NCBI GenBank assembly: GCA_000745135.1
Contig: JQNH01000001.1
Span: forward strand, 1,240,001-1,304,000
Source of the DNA: Rhizobiales bacterium YIM 77505
GTDB lineage: Bacteria > Pseudomonadota > Alphaproteobacteria > Rhizobiales > Beijerinckiaceae
Length of the DNA: 64,000 bases
Direction: 5' to 3'
Both the position numbers and the translations under genes were made by a program. Shown here one piece after another: positions 19,678-27,641 of this stretch. How positions within the stretch are numbered: position 1 is the first letter of the stretch; each line of letters begins with the position of its first letter. The notes below the pieces were generated by a model. It worked only from the letters and a program-made list of their open reading frames with translations, did no database searches and was not told the DNA's origin.

Positions 19678-20847
19678 TCACGCCCTCCGGATCCGAGGAA
19701 GGCGAGCGAGGTAGGGCAGCAGCTTGCGCTCCGTCCAACGTCCCGCGCGTGCCGCGAGAGCCCGCGCTGCCGGGCCCTTCAAGGCGAAAGCGAGGGAGAG
19801 AAGAATGGCGGCGATGGGCGCGGCCCAGACCGCCGCCGCGGCCACGGGGCTGCGAACCGCCGCACTTGAGGCGGCGAAGCCGACGATCCTGAGGGCGACC
19901 ACGCCGACGACGGCCAAGGCGACGGCTGCCCCTCGGCCCTGGCGGGTGGTGCGCGGATCCCCGAGCGCGGCAAAAGCGATCAGCGTGAGCGCGATCGGGT
20001 AGAGCCAGGAGGAGAGGCGATCATGAAGCTCGGCCCGGAACCGCCCGGCCTGGAGCCGGTAATAGGGCTCGTTCTCATCGGGGAAGAGGAGCTGCGCGGT
20101 CGAGCGCTCGCGGGGCTTGTAGATGACTTGCCCCTCGTCCTGGTTGAAGGCCGACAGATCGACCGCGTAGCGGTCGAAGGCGACGATGGACGAGTCGCGA
20201 CTGTTCGGCTGCTGCCGGTGCACGCTGCCCTTCTCGAGAACGAGGTAGCTCTGGCCGCCCGCCTCCGCCACCTGGCCGCGCTCGGCGAGATAGACGACCG
20301 TGCGCCCCTGCTCACGCCGGTCCTGCATGAAGATTCCGAGCAAGGCTGCGCCGGCGCGCTCCCGGAAATGGAAGGTGATGCCATTGTCGAGGGTCGTGAA
20401 CTGGCCTTCCTTGACGACATTGGCGACGAAGTCGGCCCGGATCTTGGTGATGAGGTCGCGCAGTTCCTGGAAGCTTGCCGGCATGACGTAGAGCACGAGG
20501 ATGCCGACGAGGCCGGCGATCGTTGCGGCCAGGACGGCGAAGGGCCGCATCAGCCGGACGGGTGCGACCCCGGCCGCGCTCATCACGATCAGCTCCGAAT
20601 CGCCGTTGAGACGGTTCAGCGTGTAGACGGTGGCGATGAACAGCGCCACCGGCGCGATGACGGCGATGAGAGTCGGCAGGGTCAGGCCGGTCACCGTGAG
20701 GAAGACCAGGATCGTCTGCCCCTTGCTGGTGAGAAGGTCGAGCTCCCTGAGCGCCTGGGTGATCCAGATCACCGCGGTGAGCGCGACAAGGCAGGCGGCG
20801 AAGGCGCCGAATGCGATTCTCAGGATGTAGCGCTCGAGGAGGGTCAT
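19678..20847 (-). CDS. lptF: LPS export ABC transporter permease LptF
   Basis: Partner permease of LptG in the LptB2FG complex. The 389-residue protein begins MTLLERYILRIAFGAF, has membrane segments around AACLVALTAVIWITQAL, TLPTLIAVIAPVALFIATVYTL and the coupling helix ELIVMSAAGVAPVRLMRP, a periplasmic domain (HFRERAGAALLGIFMQD), and three C-terminal membrane segments. The ATG at 20847 is chosen from this family start; an in-frame extension to 21024 has no family similarity and would overlap the divergent pepA. It is first in the lptF-lptG-lptD-pdxA-rsmA run; lptB, lptA and lptC are not in the window. Confidence 0.95.
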   Translation of the reverse strand: MTLLERYILRIAFGAFAACLVALTAVIWITQALRELDLLTSKGQTILVFLTVTGLTLPTLIAVIAPVALFIATVYTLNRLNGDSELIVMSAAGVAPVRLMRPFAVLAATIAGLVGILVLYVMPASFQELRDLITKIRADFVANVVKEGQFTTLDNGITFHFRERAGAALLGIFMQDRREQGRTVVYLAERGQVAEAGGQSYLVLEKGSVHRQQPNSRDSSIVAFDRYAVDLSAFNQDEGQVIYKPRERSTAQLLFPDENEPYYRLQAGRFRAELHDRLSSWLYPIALTLIAFAALGDPRTTRQGRGAAVALAVVGVVALRIVGFAASSAAVRSPVAAAAVWAAPIAAILLSLAFALKGPAARALAARAGRWTERKLLPYLARLPRIRRA

Positions 20848-21073
20848 GGACGAGGGGTAAGGCGCGATCCTGGCTAAATCCGGGGCGCTGGGCGGGCAAT
20901 GACTTACCTGTTCATCGCCCCGGGAGTGAGGCGCTTTCACGGCGAAGGCGGTGGTTCCGATGCGAAGCGTTGCCGCTGTGGGCTGAAAACCACAGCCGAA
21001 CGCGCTATGAGCGAACTTGAGCAAAGCAGGCGCCGGCGGGCTCGGCGCCGACTACGGGAGCGACAGGCACTTC

Positions 21074-22561
21074 ATGGCGAGCAATCTTGCGATCGATTTC
21101 CAGCCGTTCGATGCTACGCCGGCGGGCGACCTCGTCGTGTTCGTTGGTGACGATCTGACGCCTGGCGAGGTGGCTCGTCAGCTCAATCCTGGCCTTGAGC
21201 GCCTGATCGCCGAGGCGGCGCCGGTGGAGCGCTTCAAGGGCAAGGCCCTGACTGCCCTCAATCTCACCAAGCCGCCCGGCCTCGGCGTCGATCGGCTGAT
21301 CGTGGTGGGGGTCGGAAGCGGGGAAGAGGCGGCGAAGCTCGACTGGACGGCCCTCGGCGGCTTCCTCGCCGGCCGGCTCTCCGGCCGCCCCGGCCATGTG
21401 CTTGCCGATGTTCCCGGGACCGCGGCGGGGCCGGAAGAGGTGGCGCAGATGGCGCTCGGCGCCCGTCTGCGCGCCTACCGCTTCGAGCGCTACAAGACGA
21501 AGAAGAGGGACGAGGAGAACGGACCACCGGCCAAGCTGACCTTCGCCGTTGCCGATGTGCGGGCGGCGCGCAAGGCGGCCGAGGCCCTGGATGGGGTTGC
21601 GGAGGGCGTCATGCTCGCCCGCGACCTCGTCAACGAGCCCGCGAACGTCCTCAGCCCGGAGGAGTTCGCCCGCCGGGCACAGGAACTCTCGAAGCTTGGC
21701 ATTGAAGTGGAAGTGCTCGATGAAAAGGCGCTCAGCGCCCTGGGCATGCGGGCGCTCCTTGCGGTCGGTCAGGGCTCGACCCGCGAGAGCCGGGTGGTCA
21801 TCATGCGCTGGAGCGGCGGCCGCGCCGCCGACAAGCCGGTCGCCTTCATTGGCAAGGGTGTCGTCTTCGACTCCGGAGGGATCTCGATCAAGCCCGGCGG
21901 CGGCATGGAGGAGATGAAGGGGGACATGGCGGGCGCAGCCTGCGTGGTCGGCCTGATGCAGGCGCTCGCGACCCGCAAGGCGAAGGTGAATGCCGTCGGG
22001 GTGGTCGGACTGGTAGAGAACATGCCCGACGGCAATGCGCAGCGCCCGGGCGATATCGTCACGACCTTGTCCGGCCAGACGGTCGAGATCATCAACACCG
22101 ATGCGGAAGGCAGGCTCGTGCTCGCCGATCTCCTATGGCATGTCCAGGACCGGTATAAGCCGCAGATCATGATCGACCTCGCCACCCTGACGGGCGCGAT
22201 CCTCGTCGCGCTCGCCCAGGAGCATGCCGGCCTTTTCTCCAACAACGACGAGCTCGCCGACCGGCTGATCGCCGCTGGGCGGGCGACGGGCGAGAAGGTC
22301 TGGCGTCTGCCGCTCGGGCCCGAATACGACAAGATGATCGACTCCAAGTTCGCCGATATGAAGAACACCGGCGGGCGCCATGGGGGCTCCATCACCGCGG
22401 CGCAGTTCCTGCAGCGCTTCGTCAACGACGTTCCCTGGGCGCATCTCGACATCGCGGGCACGGCGATGAACGCCCCCCAGACCGAGATCAACAAGAGCTG
22501 GGGCTCGGGCTGGGGCGTGCGCCTCTTGGACCGGCTGGTGCGCGATCATTACGAGAGATAG
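21074..22561 (+). CDS. pepA: Leucyl aminopeptidase
   Basis: Cytosolic two-metal M17 aminopeptidase releasing N-terminal residues from peptides. The 495-residue protein has the family metal and catalytic motifs: [43 protein letters not shown], and the signature [14 protein letters not shown]. The N-terminal domain is shorter and more variable, as usual. The ATG at 21074 fits family length; an earlier TTG at 21017 is in frame but unlikely. It is divergent from lptF and followed by holC, a very common pairing. Confidence 0.96.
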   Translation: MASNLAIDFQPFDATPAGDLVVFVGDDLTPGEVARQLNPGLERLIAEAAPVERFKGKALTALNLTKPPGLGVDRLIVVGVGSGEEAAKLDWTALGGFLAGRLSGRPGHVLADVPGTAAGPEEVAQMALGARLRAYRFERYKTKKRDEENGPPAKLTFAVADVRAARKAAEALDGVAEGVMLARDLVNEPANVLSPEEFARRAQELSKLGIEVEVLDEKALSALGMRALLAVGQGSTRESRVVIMRWSGGRAADKPVAFIGKGVVFDSGGISIKPGGGMEEMKGDMAGAACVVGLMQALATRKAKVNAVGVVGLVENMPDGNAQRPGDIVTTLSGQTVEIINTDAEGRLVLADLLWHVQDRYKPQIMIDLATLTGAILVALAQEHAGLFSNNDELADRLIAAGRATGEKVWRLPLGPEYDKMIDSKFADMKNTGGRHGGSITAAQFLQRFVNDVPWAHLDIAGTAMNAPQTEINKSWGSGWGVRLLDRLVRDHYER

Positions 22562-22619
22562 ACCGTCCTGCGAGGCCGAGACTTCAGGAAACGGAGCTTC
22601 CGGCCGGATTCGGCGCCGC

Positions 22620-23072
22620 ATGACCGAGGTGTTGTTCTACCATCTCCAGCGCCAGCCTCTCGAGGCGGTGCTGCCGGCCCTGCTCGAGAAATCGCTGGAG
22701 CGCGGCTGGCGGGCGCTCGTCCAAGCAACCACCCCCGAGCGTCTGTCCGCCCTGGACGATCATCTCTGGACCTACTCGGAGGAGAGCTTCCTGCCGCACG
22801 GAACGGATCGGGAGCCGGACGCGGCCGACCAGCCGGTGGTGCTCACCTTGGGCGAGGGGAATCCAAACGGCGCCTCGGTCCTGTTCCTGGTGGAGGGGGC
22901 GGCGGTTCCGGCGAACGCCGCCGCCTATGAGCGGCTCGTGGTGCTCTTCGATGGCAACGACCCCGAGGCGCTTGCCTTGGCGCGCGCCCAGTGGCAGGCC
23001 GTGAAGGCAGCCGGGCACATCGTAACCTATTGGCAGCAGGACGCCCGGGGCCGCTGGGAGCGGAAAGCCTGA
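22620..23072 (+). CDS. holC: DNA polymerase III chi subunit
   Basis: Chi links the clamp loader to single-strand binding protein at the replication fork. The 150-residue protein matches the family: EVLFYHLQRQPLEAVLPALLEKSLERGW at the start, then TTPERLSALDDHLWTYSEESFLPHG and an LVVLFDGNDPEALALARAQW helix. It lies 58 bases after pepA, the gene order seen in most proteobacteria. Confidence 0.95.
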   Translation: MTEVLFYHLQRQPLEAVLPALLEKSLERGWRALVQATTPERLSALDDHLWTYSEESFLPHGTDREPDAADQPVVLTLGEGNPNGASVLFLVEGAAVPANAAAYERLVVLFDGNDPEALALARAQWQAVKAAGHIVTYWQQDARGRWERKA

Positions 23073-23144
23073 GCCTGACGGCCTTGCCATCGAACGGTCG
23101 CGGTTCGTCCCTAGTTGACGTCCTGAATGAAGGAGGGACGCCGC

Positions 23145-24725
23145 ATGAGACGCCTTGCCGTTGCGACCATCTGGCTGGTGCTCGCCGCCGCCGCCGCTCC
23201 GCTTCCCGCCCAAGAGCCACAACGGGAGGCACCGCCGCGCGCCGCCCCATCGGGCGAGGGGGCCGGACCCCGCCGCGGCGCCGAGCGGCCGCCGGAAGGC
23301 CGGCGGCTTCCGGCCGACTCGGTCACGCAGCACACCCTCGAGCTGCCGGGCCGCAGCTTACGCTTCACCGCCACGGCGGGGGCGCTGCCGCTCGTTGACC
23401 AGCAAGGGGCGCTACAAGCCGAGATCGGCTACGTCGCGTACACATTTGAGGGCACTGATCCAGCGACGCGCCCCGTCACCTTCGTCGTCAATGGCGGGCC
23501 GGGAGCCTCCTCGGCCTATCTGCATCTTCTTGCGCTCGGACCCTGGCGCCTGCCCCTGGACGGGGCGGCCATCAGCCCCTCGACCCCGCCGAGCCTTGTC
23601 CCGAATGCCGAGACCTGGCTCGACTTCACCGACCTCGTATTCATCGACCCGGTCGATACGGGCTACAGCCGTGCGACCGGCTCGGGCGACGACATCCGCA
23701 ACCGCTATTTCACTGTCGACGGCGACATAGCGACCTTGTCCGCCGCCGTCGCCCGATGGCTTCGGGCCAATGGCCGGCTTGCCTCCCCGAAGTTCTTCGC
23801 GGGCGAGAGCTATGGCGGGTTTCGCGGTCCGCGCCTGGCGCAACAGCTTCAGAACGACATCGGGGTTGGTCTTTCAGGCCTCGTCCTGATCTCGCCCGTG
23901 CTCGACTTCGCGTGGATGAACCAGCCTCGGCACGCTCCTTGGGTCCATGTCGCGCGCCTGCCGTCCTACGCCGCGGCGGCCCTGGAGGAGCGGGGGCCGG
24001 TGACCCGCGAGGCGCTGCGAGAGGCCGAGGACTATGCCGCGGGCGATTATCTCGTCGACCTCACGCGCGGCCTGCGGGACCCGGAGGCCGTCGAGCGGGT
24101 GAGCCGCCGCGTCGCGGCCTTGACGGGCCTCGACCCGGACCTCGTCCGGCGGCGCGCCGGCCGCGTCGACATGGGCACGTTCCAGCGCGAGTTTCAGCGT
24201 CGCTCGAGGCGGGTGGTGAGCGCTTACGACACCGGGATCGGCGCAGCCGATCCCGATCCGACTGCTGCCGCCCCCCAGGCCGAGGATCCAGCCTTGAGCG
24301 CCATGACTGCGCCGCTCACCAGCGCCATCGTTGATCATCTCTGGCGAACCCTCAATTGGAAGGTGCCCGACCAGCGCTACCATCTCCTGAACGGGGCGGT
24401 GAGCGGCAACTGGCGTTGGGGTCAGGGGCGAGGACAGCCCGAGTCCCTCACGGCTCTGCGCCAGGCGCTGGCGCTCGACGGCAACCTGCGTGTCCTGGTG
24501 GTTCATGGCTTCACCGATCTCGTGACGCCCTATTTCGCAAGCCAGCTCCTCCTCGACCAGCTCCCGGAAGACCTTGCCAAGCGTGCGACACTGCAGGTCT
24601 ATCCGGGCGGGCACATGTACTACTCGCGCGACGGATCGCGGCAGGCCTTCAGGGATGAGGCCGTCAAGCTCTACCGCGCAGCCCTCGATTCGCGCGGCCG
24701 GGAGCCGGTGCCGAAGCCCTTGTAG
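23145..24725 (+). CDS. Secreted S10-family serine carboxypeptidase-like protein
   Basis: The 526-residue protein has a signal peptide (RLAVATIWLVLAAAAAPLPAQ), a Pro/Arg-rich linker, then an alpha/beta-hydrolase S10 domain. Visible motifs are the oxyanion-side NGGPGASS, the nucleophile Ser222 in GESYGG, an Asp in VHGFTDLVTPY, and the His in YPGGHMYY. It therefore looks active, probably trimming C-terminal residues of periplasmic or exported peptides. An AGGAGG at 23131-23136 sets the ATG at 23145; the ATG at 23127 lies before that site. It ends 51 bases before the convergent ABC-F gene. Confidence 0.92.
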   Translation: MRRLAVATIWLVLAAAAAPLPAQEPQREAPPRAAPSGEGAGPRRGAERPPEGRRLPADSVTQHTLELPGRSLRFTATAGALPLVDQQGALQAEIGYVAYTFEGTDPATRPVTFVVNGGPGASSAYLHLLALGPWRLPLDGAAISPSTPPSLVPNAETWLDFTDLVFIDPVDTGYSRATGSGDDIRNRYFTVDGDIATLSAAVARWLRANGRLASPKFFAGESYGGFRGPRLAQQLQNDIGVGLSGLVLISPVLDFAWMNQPRHAPWVHVARLPSYAAAALEERGPVTREALREAEDYAAGDYLVDLTRGLRDPEAVERVSRRVAALTGLDPDLVRRRAGRVDMGTFQREFQRRSRRVVSAYDTGIGAADPDPTAAAPQAEDPALSAMTAPLTSAIVDHLWRTLNWKVPDQRYHLLNGAVSGNWRWGQGRGQPESLTALRQALALDGNLRVLVVHGFTDLVTPYFASQLLLDQLPEDLAKRATLQVYPGGHMYYSRDGSRQAFRDEAVKLYRAALDSRGREPVPKPL

Positions 24726-24776
24726 GTCAGGAAGAGGCATTCACCCCTCCAGGCCATGGCGGCGGGATTGCAGCCG

Positions 24777-26657
24777 CTATCCGCTCGCCGCTTCGAGATC
24801 GGCGCTGACGCGCAGCCACTCCTCCTCCGCCGCCGCGAGGGCCGCCGCCGCCTCGGCGCGCCTTTTGGCAAGCTCGCTCGCCTTGGCGGGGTCTTTCTGG
24901 AATGCCGTGCCGTCGGCGAGCGCCTCGTCGATCTTGGCGATCACGCCCGACAGCCGCTCGAGGCGGGCCTCGATGGCCTCGAGCTGCTTCCTCAAGGGCG
25001 CCAGGGCCAGGCGGCGCTCGGCGGCGGCGCGGCGCGTCTCCGTTCGCGAGGAGGATGGGGCAGGGGAGCTCAGGTTTGAGGCGCCCGTTGGCGTGAACGC
25101 CCTTGCGAGCACGAGACGCCGGTAATCGTCCATGTCGCCCTCGAAGGGCTTCACGGTTCCGTCGGCCACGAGCCACAGCCGGTCCGCGGCGGCATCAATG
25201 AGGAAGCGGTCGTGACTGACGAGGATCACTGCGCCGTCATAGTCATTGATCGCCTCCATGAGCGCCGAGCGGCTGTCGATATCGAGATGGTTCGTCGGCT
25301 CGTCCAGGATCAGGAGATGGGGTCCGCCGAAAGCCGCAAGCCCCATCATCAGGCGCGCCTTCTCGCCCCCGGAGAGGGCGGAGACGGGCGTGTCCGCCTT
25401 CGCGCCCGGGAACCCCATCCGCCCGCAACGGGCCCGGATCTTCGCTTCCGGCGCATCTGGCATGAGGGCCGCCACATGGGTGAAGGCGCTTCCTGCCGGG
25501 TTGAGCTCGTCGAGCTGGTGCTGCGCGAAATAGGCGACCTTGAGGTTCGACGAGCGCCGGATGTCGCCGGACAGGGGCGCGACGCGCCCGGCAAGGAGCT
25601 TGCAGAAGGTGGACTTGCCGTTGCCGTTCGCCCCCAACAGGGCGATCCGATCGTCGGGCAGGATGGTGAGATTGAGCCGCTTCAGAACGGCCCGCTCCTC
25701 GTAGCCCGCGGCGACCCCCTCCAACGCGACGAGCGGCGGCGCGAGCGGGCGATCGGGGCTCGGCAGGTCGAAGCCGAGCGTCGCGTCCTCGACGACCGCC
25801 GCCATCGGCTCGAGTTTGGCGAGCCGTTTCAGGCGCGACTGCGCTTGGCGCGCCTTCGAGGCCTTGGCGCGAAAGCGGTCGACGAACGCCTGAAGGTGCT
25901 TTCGTTCCGCCTCCTGTTTCGCCCGGAGCTTCGCCTGAAGAGCCTGCTTCTCGGCAAGCTGGCGGGCGAAGCTCGTATAGCCGCCTCGATATAGGGTCAG
26001 CTTGCCGCGCTCGAGGTGCAGGATATGGTCCACGGCCGTGTCGAGAAGCTCGCGGTCGTGGCTGATGACGAGCGCCGTGTGCGGGTACCGCGCCAGATAG
26101 TCGTAGAGCCAGAGCGTCCCTTCGAGATCGAGATAGTTGGTAGGCTCGTCGAGAAGGAGAAGGTCGGGTTCGGTGAAGAGGACGCTTGCGAGCGCCACCC
26201 GCATGCGCCAGCCGCCGGAAAAGGAGGAGCAGGGCTGCCTTTGCGCGTCAGAATCGAAGCCAAGCCCGTGCAGGATTGCGGCGGCGCGGGCCGGCGCGCT
26301 ATGCGCCCCAATGTCCACGAGCCGTGTCTCGATCTCCGCCCGGCGCAGCCCGTCGGCCTGCTCGGCTTCGGCGAGAAGGGCCGCGCGCTCCGAGTCGGCC
26401 GCGAGCACCACCTCGATCAGGGGCTCCGGCCCGCTCGGCGCTTCTTGCGCGACCGCGCCGATGCGCGCCCCGCGGGGCAGGCTGATCTCCCCTCCCTCCG
26501 GCGCAACTTCGCCCTGGATGAGTCGGAAGAGGGTTGTCTTGCCGGTTCCGTTCCGTCCCACGAGGCCCACGCGCCCGCCCGTCGGGATGGCGAAGGAGGC
26601 GCGGTCGAGGAGGAGACGATCGCCGATCCGGTAGGTGAGCTCGGTCACGTGAAGCAT
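24777..26657 (-). CDS. ABC-F family ATPase (YheS/Uup-like)
   Basis: Soluble twin-ATPase protein of the ABC-F class, whose members bind the ribosomal E site and regulate or rescue translation. The 626-residue protein carries two full cassettes: P-loops GRNGTGKT and GANGNGKS, signatures SGGWRMRVALA and SGGEKARLMM, and Walker B LLLLDEPTNYLDL and LLILDEPTNHLDI. Between them is the charged linker (EKQALQAKLRAKQEAERKHLQAF) typical of the class. The C-terminal 90 residues form an Ala/Glu/Arg coiled coil, as in Uup. There are no membrane segments, so it is not a transporter. Confidence 0.93.
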   Translation of the reverse strand: MLHVTELTYRIGDRLLLDRASFAIPTGGRVGLVGRNGTGKTTLFRLIQGEVAPEGGEISLPRGARIGAVAQEAPSGPEPLIEVVLAADSERAALLAEAEQADGLRRAEIETRLVDIGAHSAPARAAAILHGLGFDSDAQRQPCSSFSGGWRMRVALASVLFTEPDLLLLDEPTNYLDLEGTLWLYDYLARYPHTALVISHDRELLDTAVDHILHLERGKLTLYRGGYTSFARQLAEKQALQAKLRAKQEAERKHLQAFVDRFRAKASKARQAQSRLKRLAKLEPMAAVVEDATLGFDLPSPDRPLAPPLVALEGVAAGYEERAVLKRLNLTILPDDRIALLGANGNGKSTFCKLLAGRVAPLSGDIRRSSNLKVAYFAQHQLDELNPAGSAFTHVAALMPDAPEAKIRARCGRMGFPGAKADTPVSALSGGEKARLMMGLAAFGGPHLLILDEPTNHLDIDSRSALMEAINDYDGAVILVSHDRFLIDAAADRLWLVADGTVKPFEGDMDDYRRLVLARAFTPTGASNLSSPAPSSSRTETRRAAAERRLALAPLRKQLEAIEARLERLSGVIAKIDEALADGTAFQKDPAKASELAKRRAEAAAALAAAEEEWLRVSADLEAASG

Positions 26658-26772
26658 GGGGCCTTGTGACGCGCGCCCAGCGCCGATTCAAGCTGCGGCG
26701 CCTCCCGCCGCCGGCGATCGGTGACAGGCGTGAGACATCCAGGCCTTGACGTTCCGCCCCGATCGCCCTTCC

Positions 26773-26789
26773 TAGAGTCTGTTATGGAC
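26773..26789 (+). repeat. Left terminal inverted repeat of the insertion sequence
   Basis: TAGAGTCTGTTATGGAC at 26773-26789 matches the reverse complement of 27606-27622 over 17 bases. The outer TA (or CTAG, 26772-26775) is probably the duplicated target, and the repeat proper starts GAGTC. Confidence 0.92.
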
Positions 26790-27620
26790 TGAGGGTGCGG
26801 CTATGGTGCGGGCATGATTGCTCGCAAGTCTTATCCCTCGGACGTTTCGGATGACGAATGGGCGCTGGTTGCGCCCTATCTTGCACTCTTGCCTGAGGCG
26901 GCGGGGCAGCGGGAGCACTCGTTGCGCGAGGTGTTCAACGGGCTGCGCTATGTTGTCCGCAACGGCATTGCCTGGCGGGCGATGCCGAATGATCTGCCGC
27001 CTTGGGCGGCCGTGTATCAGCAGGCGCAGCGCTGGCTGCGGGCCGGTTCGTTCGAGGCGCTCGCCCACGACCTGCGCGTGCTGTTGCGGGTGGCGGCCGG
27101 GCGCCCGCCCGCACCCTCGGCCGCCATCCTCGACAGCCGGACGCTGCGCTCCACGCCCGAGAGCGGCCACCGCGCCGGCTATGACGGCGCCAAGCGCAAG
27201 AAGGGCTCCAAGCTGCACCTGGCGGTCGACACGCTCGGCCACCTCCTGGCCCTCCACGTCACCCCCGCCACGGCGGACGACCGCGCCGAGGTCGGGCGCC
27301 TGGCCGCCGCCGTGCAGCAGGCCACCGGCAACAGCGTCGAGATCGCCTTCGTTGACCAGGGCTATACCGGCGACAAGCCGGCCGCGGCCGCCAGCGAACA
27401 CGGCATCGCCCTAGAGGTCGTGCGCCTGCCCGAGGCCAAGCGCGGCTTCGTCCTCCTGCCCCGGCGCTGGGTCGTCGAGCGATCCTTCGCTTGGGCCACC
27501 CGCTGCCGCCGCCTCGTCAAAGACTACGAGCGCCTGCACACAACCCTCGCAGGCCTCCACGTCGTCGCCTTCGCTTGCCTCATGCTCCGTCAAGCCGCAG
27601 AACTGGTCCATAACAGACTC
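26775..27620 (+). mobile_element. Complete IS5-family insertion sequence, about 846 bp
   Basis: A single transposase gene is bounded by 15-bp terminal repeats beginning GAGTC, flanked on both sides by TA within the tetramer CTAG (26772-26775 and 27620-27623). Either a TA or a CTAG target duplication fits; edges are uncertain by one base. The element lies between the divergent ABC-F and carboxylase genes, 21 bases before the carboxylase ATG. Intact repeats and an uninterrupted gene suggest a recent, possibly active copy. Confidence 0.92.
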
Positions 27621-27623
27621 TAG
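26814..27623 (+). CDS. IS5-family DDE transposase
   Basis: The 269-residue transposase has an N-terminal DUF4096-type region (SDDEWALVAPYL, NGLRYVVRNGIAWRAMPNDLPPW) and a DDE nuclease core: Asp in AILDSRTLRSTPESG, Asp in AFVDQGYTG, and Glu in WVVERSFAWATRCRRL. It is read in a single frame, without the frameshift some relatives use. The last sense codon CTC ends at 27620, the edge of the element, and the TAG stop at 27621-27623 is formed by the flanking target sequence. Confidence 0.94.
   Translation: MIARKSYPSDVSDDEWALVAPYLALLPEAAGQREHSLREVFNGLRYVVRNGIAWRAMPNDLPPWAAVYQQAQRWLRAGSFEALAHDLRVLLRVAAGRPPAPSAAILDSRTLRSTPESGHRAGYDGAKRKKGSKLHLAVDTLGHLLALHVTPATADDRAEVGRLAAAVQQATGNSVEIAFVDQGYTGDKPAAAASEHGIALEVVRLPEAKRGFVLLPRRWVVERSFAWATRCRRLVKDYERLHTTLAGLHVVAFACLMLRQAAELVHNRL
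27606..27622 (-). repeat. Right terminal inverted repeat of the insertion sequence
   Basis: GTCCATAACAGACTCTA is the exact reverse complement of the left end over 17 bases. It also encodes the last residues of the transposase (HNRL). Confidence 0.92.
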
Positions 27624-27641
27624 GCGCGACAGGAGAGCCCG

